Shown: positions 4,950-9,667 of the stretch, piece after piece
Numbering within the stretch: the stretch's first letter is position 1
Layout of the letters: the number at the start of each line of letters is the position of its first letter
Origin: a bacterium
Lineage (GTDB): Bacteria > Hydrothermota > UBA3073 > JACQXS01 > JAUWAR01
Direction of reading: 5' to 3'
Assembly (NCBI GenBank): GCA_030601965.1
Contig: JAUWAR010000044.1
Span: 1-9,667, forward strand
Length of the DNA stretch: 9,667 nt
Program-made: the position numbers and the translations under genes
Notes under the pieces: generated by a model
What the model was told of the DNA's origin: nothing
The model's input: the letters and a program-made list of their open reading frames with translations, nothing else
The model's database searches: none

Positions 4950-5968
4950 CAGTCTATTATAACAATAAAGATATAAGAATAGAGGAGAGACCTATCCCAG
5001 AAATTGGTAGGGATGAGTTATTAGTAAAGGTGATGGCAAGTGGTATCTGTGGTTCTGATGTGATGGAATGGTATAGGATTAAAAAGGCACCATTGGTACT
5101 GGGACACGAAATTGCAGGAGAAATTGTTGAAGTTGGAACAGATGTAAAAAAATATAAGAAAGGCGATAGGGTCTTTGTTTCTCATCATGTGCCATGTAAT
5201 GAATGTCGCTGGTGTCTGAAGGGTTATCATAGCTTATGTGATACATTGCACTCAACCAACTTTGACCCGGGTGGCTTTGCCGAATATATTAGAGTACCTT
5301 CAATAAACGTGGATAGGGGTGTGTATCTCTTGCCAAATGAAGTATCTTATGAACAGGGCACATTTATAGAACCATTAGGATGTGTAGTTAGGGGACAGCG
5401 AATTGCAAAAGTCCAAGCAGGCGATACCGTTCTCATCATAGGAAGCGGCATTTCTGGATTACTTCACATACAACTTGCAAAAGTGAATGGAGCACAAAGG
5501 ATAATCGCAACAGATATAAATGAATATAGACTCAACAAGGCAAAGGAATTTGGAGCAGATACTGTAATACAAGTAGGAAGTAGGAAGGAGGAAGTAGGAA
5601 CTTCTCCACTTCTCCACTTAAATGCTGACAAGGTAATAATTTGCACATCTGTTTTATCAGCTATACAACAGGGATTAGATTCTGTAGAGCGGGCAGGAAC
5701 TATTCTATTTTTTGCACCAACAAAACCAGGTATTAATATCCCTTTCCCTTTTTTTGACCTCTGGAACAAGCAAGTAACCCTCAAATCTACTTATGCTGCA
5801 GTGGATGTAGACCTTAAAAAGTCAATCCAACTTATTCAAGGTCGCAAGATAAATGTAGATGATATGATAACTCACAGATTGAGTCTAAAAGAGGCAGGTC
5901 AGGGTTTTAAACTTGTTGCAGAGGCAAACGAATCCATCAAGGTAATCATCAAACCATTTCATGTATGA
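4940..5968 (+). CDS. Zinc-dependent medium-chain alcohol/polyol dehydrogenase
   Basis: A 342-residue NAD(P)-dependent dehydrogenase of the sorbitol/threonine dehydrogenase type. Catalytic zinc ligands are Cys37 (GICGSD), His56-Glu57 (GHEIAGE) and probably Glu144 (EPLGC). The structural zinc lobe is complete with C86, C89, C92 and C100. The Rossmann motif is IIGSGISG (about 167-173), and Asp192 after the second strand (ATDINEYR) favours NAD over NADP. The start overlaps the aldolase by 10 bases, with a weak AGAGG (about 4925-4929) ahead of it. Residues 212-227, in the loop after GADTVI, are encoded by a tandem array. It is the last gene of the set; an oxidation or reduction step beside an aldolase suggests a sugar- or polyol-like intermediate. 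Its stop directly abuts the stop of alaS. Confidence 0.9.
   Translation: MLVAVYYNNKDIRIEERPIPEIGRDELLVKVMASGICGSDVMEWYRIKKAPLVLGHEIAGEIVEVGTDVKKYKKGDRVFVSHHVPCNECRWCLKGYHSLCDTLHSTNFDPGGFAEYIRVPSINVDRGVYLLPNEVSYEQGTFIEPLGCVVRGQRIAKVQAGDTVLIIGSGISGLLHIQLAKVNGAQRIIATDINEYRLNKAKEFGADTVIQVGSRKEEVGTSPLLHLNADKVIICTSVLSAIQQGLDSVERAGTILFFAPTKPGINIPFPFFDLWNKQVTLKSTYAAVDVDLKKSIQLIQGRKINVDDMITHRLSLKEAGQGFKLVAEANESIKVIIKPFHV
5572..5619. repeat. AGTAGGA heptanucleotide array followed by two ACTTCTCC units
   Basis: Four units (AGTAGGA, AGTAGGA, AGGAGGA, AGTAGGA; 5572-5599) are followed by ACTTCTCC twice and ACTT (5600-5619), an eight-base period. The second half is roughly the inverse of the first, so GGAGGAAGT and ACTTCTCC can pair imperfectly. 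The whole block is 48 bases (16 codons), keeps the frame and falls in a variable loop of the dehydrogenase Rossmann domain. Confidence 0.87.
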
Positions 5969-8617
5969 TTATCTCGCTAATAGCTCCTTTACTATCTCCG
6001 GCACACGAGAAAAAACCTCTTGAATTTTCTTTATATCCTTGCCTCCAGATTGTGCAAGATGAGGCTTTCCTCCTCCACCTCCACCTGTAATCTTTCCAAT
6101 CTCTCTCGCTATATCACCTGCTTTTAATCTCTCTTTTAAGTCATCACTTACAAATGAAATGAAGACAGGTTTCTTATTTATTTCTGTAACAAGAACACCT
6201 ACTCTATTTTTTGATGCCCGTATTTTATCTGCAATGAGTCTTAAATTATCTACACTCTCTACTGAAACCTTTGACATTACAAAATCTATGCCCATAATAT
6301 TCTTCTTTGTTTTTAAAGTCTCAGGGACTAGTCCACTAATCTCTTGCTTTTTAATCATGCCAATTTCTTTTTGAACTCTATCTAACTCTTCTCTTAATTT
6401 TGATATTCTCTCTCTTACATCAGAAAGTCCAACATTTAGGTCTTTTGCAATGCTTATAAGATTGGATTCACACTCTCTTAAATATAAAAAAGCGGATTTC
6501 CCTGTAAGCACTTCTACCCTCCTTATTCCCGCATGAACTGCCTCCTCCTTCGCAATCTTTAAAAGTCCTATTTCACCTGTTCTCTTGACATGAGTTCCCC
6601 CACATAGTTCCATAGACAGGCAATTACCTGTTGATATATCCTCTATCTCAACTACCCTCACTAAATCACCATATTTTTCACCAAATAAAGCGATGGCACC
6701 CTTTTTTATAGCCTTATCAAATGGCAATTCATAGGTCCTGACGGGTAGATTATTCCTTATCCACTCATTTACAAGTTCTTCTATTTTGGCTATTTCATAA
6801 TCTTTAAGACCTGCAAAGTGTGTAAAATCAAACCTGAATCTATCTGAATCAACTAATGAACCTTCTTGATGGACATGTTTTCCAATGACCTTTCGGAGTG
6901 CAGCATGTAAAAGATGTGTTCCAGTATGATTTCGCCCAATATCCTTTCGCCTTTTTGCATCTACTTCACATATTACTGGGATGTGAGATGTGAGATGTGA
7001 GATATGGGATGTAGAATGTAGAACCTCGCAATAATGAATAATAAACTCACCTTCTCTTCTTGTATCTATCACCTCTATTTTAACTTTCAACTCTTCACTT
7101 TTAACTTTTAACTTTCCTTTATCTCCTACCTGACCACCTGACTCTGCATAAAATGGAGTCCTATCAAGAATTATTTCTAAACTTCTGTTTTCTGTTTTCT
7201 GTCTTCTGTCTTCTGCTTCCCGCCATCTTGCAATTCTTGCTTCACATACCAGGTTATCATAACCTACAAATTCAGTACTCTCTACATCGTTGATTACTAC
7301 CCAGTTCTTTTCTCCTGAACTCTGCATTTTGAACTCTGAACTTTCCCGTGCCTTTTTCTTTTGTTTCTCCATTGCCCTTTTAAATCTATCCCATGAAACG
7401 ATGAGTTTCCTCTTTTTTGCCATCTCTTCTGTAAGTTCAGGAGGAAAACCATAGGTGTCGTATAGCCTAAATACCTCTTCTCCTGAAATTTCACGCTTCT
7501 TTAGTCTTTTAACTATTTCATTAAAAACCACTTCTCCCTGGTTCAGAGTTCTTAAAAAGGATTCTTCTTCAGATTTTATAATGAGTGCAATATTTTCCTT
7601 CTTTTCTTGTAATTCAGGATATGGTCCTTTCATCGTTTCTATCACTGTTCCTGATAATTTATAAAGAAACGGGTCTTTAAGTCCTATCTCTTTTCCTGCC
7701 ATCTGTGCACGACGCAGAATTTTTCTTATGACATAACCCCTTTTTTCATTGGATGGATAGATTCCCTCTGATAAAGCAAAGGTGAGTGCCCTTATATGAT
7801 CCGCTATAATGATAATTGGTCTTCCATTCTTTTCGTATTCCGATTTAGATATCTCGCAAATTCTGGCAATGATTGGTCTAAAAAGACTGGTCTCAAATAT
7901 GGATTTCACTCCTTCGCAGACTGCTAATGTCCTTTCAAGACCCATGCCTGTGTCAATTCCTCTATTTTTAAGCGGTTTCAACTCTCCATCAAGAGTAGAG
8001 TTATATTGGGGAAACACAAGATTCCAGATTTCTATAAATCTATCACAGTCACAACCTGGCTTGCAGGTAGATTTGCCACACCCAACCTCTTTACCCATAT
8101 CATAGAATATTTCAGAGCAGGGACCACAAGGACCAGTTTTTCCAGCAGGACCCCAGAAGTTATCCCCTTTACCAAATCTATAAATTCTTGATTTTTCTAT
8201 TCCAATCTTTTTATGCCAGATATCAAATGCTTCATTATCTTCTTTAAATACAGTTATATAAAGTCTTTTAATATCAAGAGTTAGGGCTTCTGCGATAAAC
8301 TCCCAAGCCCATATTATTGCCTGTTCTTTAAAATAATCACCAAAAGAGAAATTGCCCAGCATTTCAAAAAATGTGTTATATTTTTGATATTTACCAACTT
8401 CTTCATCTGCGCGAAGACATTTCTGAACACTTACTGCCCGTTTATAAGTAAGCGGTGTCTCTCCTGAGTAGAACTTCTTAAACTGAACCATACCAGCAGA
8501 TGTAAATAGAAGTGTTGGGTCATACTCAGGTACCAGAGGTGCCGAGGGCACTATCTTATGGCCACGCTCTTCAAAGAAATCAAGGAAGAGTTTTCTAAGT
8601 TCTATATGAGTAATCAT
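5969..8617 (-). CDS. alaS: Alanyl-tRNA synthetase
   Basis: Charges tRNA-Ala in the cytosol and clears mischarged Ser or Gly. It has 882 residues, close to the usual bacterial length. The class II catalytic core includes FTSAGMVQFK (38-47), FFEMLGNFSFGDYFK (83-97) and TGPCGPCSEIFYD (161-173). A cysteine-rich CGxxxCxPGCDC stretch (180-191) is followed by GIDTGMGLER. The editing domain starts at RTPFYAESGGQVGD (486-499) and carries the zinc/editing motifs HTGTH (564-568) and CGGTH (672-676). The C-terminal domain has the glycine run GGGGGGKPHLAQSGGKD (845-861). Four seven-base arrays are built into residues 425-547, between catalytic and editing domains. The ATG at 8617 has only a weak GAG upstream and follows serS by 21 bases, so the two are probably co-transcribed. 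No T-box or leader fits in that gap. Confidence 0.98.
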   Translation of the reverse strand: MITHIELRKLFLDFFEERGHKIVPSAPLVPEYDPTLLFTSAGMVQFKKFYSGETPLTYKRAVSVQKCLRADEEVGKYQKYNTFFEMLGNFSFGDYFKEQAIIWAWEFIAEALTLDIKRLYITVFKEDNEAFDIWHKKIGIEKSRIYRFGKGDNFWGPAGKTGPCGPCSEIFYDMGKEVGCGKSTCKPGCDCDRFIEIWNLVFPQYNSTLDGELKPLKNRGIDTGMGLERTLAVCEGVKSIFETSLFRPIIARICEISKSEYEKNGRPIIIIADHIRALTFALSEGIYPSNEKRGYVIRKILRRAQMAGKEIGLKDPFLYKLSGTVIETMKGPYPELQEKKENIALIIKSEEESFLRTLNQGEVVFNEIVKRLKKREISGEEVFRLYDTYGFPPELTEEMAKKRKLIVSWDRFKRAMEKQKKKARESSEFKMQSSGEKNWVVINDVESTEFVGYDNLVCEARIARWREAEDRRQKTENRSLEIILDRTPFYAESGGQVGDKGKLKVKSEELKVKIEVIDTRREGEFIIHYCEVLHSTSHISHLTSHIPVICEVDAKRRKDIGRNHTGTHLLHAALRKVIGKHVHQEGSLVDSDRFRFDFTHFAGLKDYEIAKIEELVNEWIRNNLPVRTYELPFDKAIKKGAIALFGEKYGDLVRVVEIEDISTGNCLSMELCGGTHVKRTGEIGLLKIAKEEAVHAGIRRVEVLTGKSAFLYLRECESNLISIAKDLNVGLSDVRERISKLREELDRVQKEIGMIKKQEISGLVPETLKTKKNIMGIDFVMSKVSVESVDNLRLIADKIRASKNRVGVLVTEINKKPVFISFVSDDLKERLKAGDIAREIGKITGGGGGGKPHLAQSGGKDIKKIQEVFSRVPEIVKELLAR
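6978..7019. repeat. GAGATGT-type heptanucleotide array in alaS, six units
   Basis: Plus-strand units are GGGATGT, GAGATGT, GAGATGT, GAGATAT, GGGATGT, AGAATGT, with a decayed seventh unit AGAACCT. On the alaS strand they encode LHSTSHISHLTSHIP (residues 533-547), immediately before the conserved VICEVDAKRR strand that leads to the HTGTH motif. Confidence 0.9.
7078..7112. repeat. TTTTAAC-type heptanucleotide array in alaS, five units
   Basis: Plus-strand units are TTTTAAC, TTTCAAC, TCTTCAC, TTTTAAC, TTTTAAC. On the alaS strand they encode a lysine/glutamate-rich stretch, KLKVKSEELKVK (about 502-513), directly after the conserved GGQVGDKG of the editing region. Confidence 0.88.
7182..7216. repeat. 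CTTCTGT/TTTCTGT heptanucleotide array in alaS, five units
   Basis: Plus-strand units are CTTCTGT, TTTCTGT, TTTCTGT, CTTCTGT, CTTCTGC. On the alaS strand they encode AEDRRQKTENRS (468-479), just before EIILDRTPFY, the first strand of the editing domain. Confidence 0.9.
7316..7343. repeat. TGAACTC-type heptanucleotide array in alaS, four units
   Basis: Plus-strand units are TGAACTC, TGCATTT, TGAACTC, TGAACTT. On the alaS strand they encode ESSEFKMQSS (425-434), between the basic helix KAMEKQKKKAR-like segment and the WVVINDVESTEFVGY strand that opens the next domain. Confidence 0.85.
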
Positions 8618-8638
8618 AATCTCTATATCATTTATAAT

Positions 8639-9667
8639 TTATAATTTCTTTTCCATATAGGCTTTCAATACTACTGGTATAGAAATTGTGCCATCTTTGT
8701 TCTGATAATTTTCTACAACTGCCATAAATGTTCTTGGAGTTGCAAGTCCAGAACCATTCAATATGTGAACAAAAGCAGTCCCTCCACTCTTCTTTTTATA
8801 CCTAACACCACATCTTCTTGCCTGAAATGCCTCAGAATTACTTACCGAAGAAACCTCAAGATATTCACCTGTGACAGGAGCCAATACCTCAATATCATAG
8901 GTCTTTGTAGAGGCAAAACTCATATCATTTGCAGCAAGTAACCTAACTCTGTAAGGAATACCAAGCATCTTTAATATATTTTCTGCATCTGTGAGCATAG
9001 TTTCAAGTTCGGTATAAGAGGTTTCGGGTGTTGTGAATTTTATTAACTCTACTTTATTAAATTGATGAACCCTTTTGAGCCCTTTTGTCTCTTTACCGTA
9101 AGAGCCTGCTTCCCTTCTGAAACAAGCAGTATAGCCTACATACTTGAGTGGAAGTTTGTCTTCAATTAAGGTCTCATTTCTATGCAGATTTATAAGAGGC
9201 ACCTCAGCAGTTGGGTTAAGAAACAGGTCATCTTTTTCAATTCTATACATATCTTCTTCCATCTTCGGAATCTGTCCTGTTCCGAACATAGCATCCCTAT
9301 TCACAATAAATGGAGGAAATACCTCAATATAGCCCTTTTTTATGTGAGTATTAAGCATAAAATTGATGAGGGCTCGTTCAAGTCTTGCCCCAAGACCTAT
9401 GTAACAGGGAAAATTTGTTCCTGCCATCTTGGTTCCAGCATTAAAATCAACCATTCCTGAACTCTTACAGATATCAAAGCAAGAAAGAGGCTCAAAATCA
9501 AATTCCCTTTTCTCGCCCCATTCTTTTACTATAATAGACTCAGTTAAAGGGACAGAAGAATGCGGTATATTGGGAATCCATATCATAACCTCATTCAGGT
9601 GCTGTTCAATTTGCCGAAGTTCCTTTTCTATAGATTTGATATCTTGCCCAAGAGATTTAGATTGTTG
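8639..9667 (-). CDS. serS: Seryl-tRNA synthetase (5' partial, runs off the right edge)
   Basis: Charges tRNA-Ser (and tRNA-Sec where present) with serine. The reading frame stays open through 9667: the 27 codons before the Met at 9586 encode the end of the coiled-coil arm (KSIEKELRQIEQHLNEVM) running into IWIPNIPHSSVP, a standard SerRS junction. The Met at 9586 is therefore internal, and most of the tRNA-binding arm lies outside the window. Class II motif 2 is ACFRREAGSYGKETKGLKRVHQF, abbreviated here by its key FRREAG and HQFNKVE; TAEVPL, EYLEVSSVSNSEAFQARR and the motif 3 block NGSGLATPRTFMAVVENYQ are all present, followed by IPVVLKAYM near the C-terminus. It lies 21 bases upstream of alaS on the same strand. 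Confidence 0.97.
   Translation of the reverse strand, partial: QQSKSLGQDIKSIEKELRQIEQHLNEVMIWIPNIPHSSVPLTESIIVKEWGEKREFDFEPLSCFDICKSSGMVDFNAGTKMAGTNFPCYIGLGARLERALINFMLNTHIKKGYIEVFPPFIVNRDAMFGTGQIPKMEEDMYRIEKDDLFLNPTAEVPLINLHRNETLIEDKLPLKYVGYTACFRREAGSYGKETKGLKRVHQFNKVELIKFTTPETSYTELETMLTDAENILKMLGIPYRVRLLAANDMSFASTKTYDIEVLAPVTGEYLEVSSVSNSEAFQARRCGVRYKKKSGGTAFVHILNGSGLATPRTFMAVVENYQNKDGTISIPVVLKAYMEKKL

Larger units (their letters stand above)
1609..5968 (+). other. Five-gene overlapping operon
   Basis: Five genes on one strand: cysteine hydrolase, FAD oxidoreductase, radical SAM enzyme, LsrF-like aldolase, zinc dehydrogenase. Junctions are a 10-base gap, then overlaps of 4, 16 and 10 bases, which imply one transcript and translational coupling. 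The upstream permease is on the same strand but separated by 118 bases that contain a large inverted repeat, so whether it belongs to the same transcript is uncertain. No convincing -35/-10 pair was found before 1609. Confidence 0.8.

Noticed and set aside
6159..8191. Several 60-100 residue open frames opposite alaS
   Set aside because: They are antisense shadows of a well-supported essential gene and have no conserved motifs.
8618..8638. T-box or other leader between serS and alaS
   Set aside because: The gap is only 21 bases and AT-rich, too short for any structured leader.
9584..9586. ATG at 9586 as the SerRS start
   Set aside because: The frame continues to 9667 with clear coiled-coil arm sequence joining IPNIPH, so this Met is internal.

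Overview
The window is AT-rich bacterial DNA that is almost fully coding, with short or overlapping gene junctions. It reads as a chromosomal segment, not a plasmid or phage: the right half encodes two class II aminoacyl-tRNA synthetases, and no transposase, integrase or phage gene is visible. The abundance of palindromic and seven-base tandem repeats, many inside conserved genes, looks like genomes of uncultured candidate-phylum bacteria (Omnitrophota or WOR-3 type lineages). That placement is an impression from repeat style and base composition, not a demonstrated assignment.

Layout. Positions 1-1490 (+) hold the 3' part of an APC-type amino acid/polyamine permease fused to a C-terminal PTS EIIA type-2-like domain; its beginning lies outside the window. 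Its stop codon falls inside an 88-base terminal-inverted-repeat element (1488-1575). Positions 1609-5968 (+) hold a tight five-gene set: an isochorismatase-like cysteine hydrolase, a thioredoxin-reductase-fold FAD/NAD(P) oxidoreductase without the CxxC centre, an RlmN-like radical SAM protein lacking the RNA-binding N-terminal domain, an LsrF-like class I aldolase/thiolase, and a zinc-dependent medium-chain alcohol dehydrogenase. Three of the four junctions overlap and the fourth has a 10-base gap. Positions 5969-8617 (-) encode AlaRS and 8639-9667 (-) encode most of SerRS, which continues past the right edge. The serS-alaS unit converges on the five-gene operon with no base between the two stop codons.

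How the genes may work together. The five overlapping genes look like one expression unit for a small-molecule pathway: a hydrolase, a redox flavoprotein, a radical SAM enzyme, a Schiff-base aldolase/thiolase and an NAD-linked polyol/alcohol dehydrogenase. The aldolase closely resembles LsrF of autoinducer-2 breakdown, but no lsr gene lies in the window, so the substrate is unknown. The upstream permease could import it, though this is only suggested by position.

The most striking pattern is repeat DNA built into genes. At least three palindromic elements supply protein sequence or stop codons. Six degenerate heptanucleotide arrays of unrelated sequence lie in frame inside the radical SAM, dehydrogenase and AlaRS genes, four of them in about 125 codons of alaS. 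The operon's enzyme combination and these gene-invading repeats are the best candidates for something undescribed.
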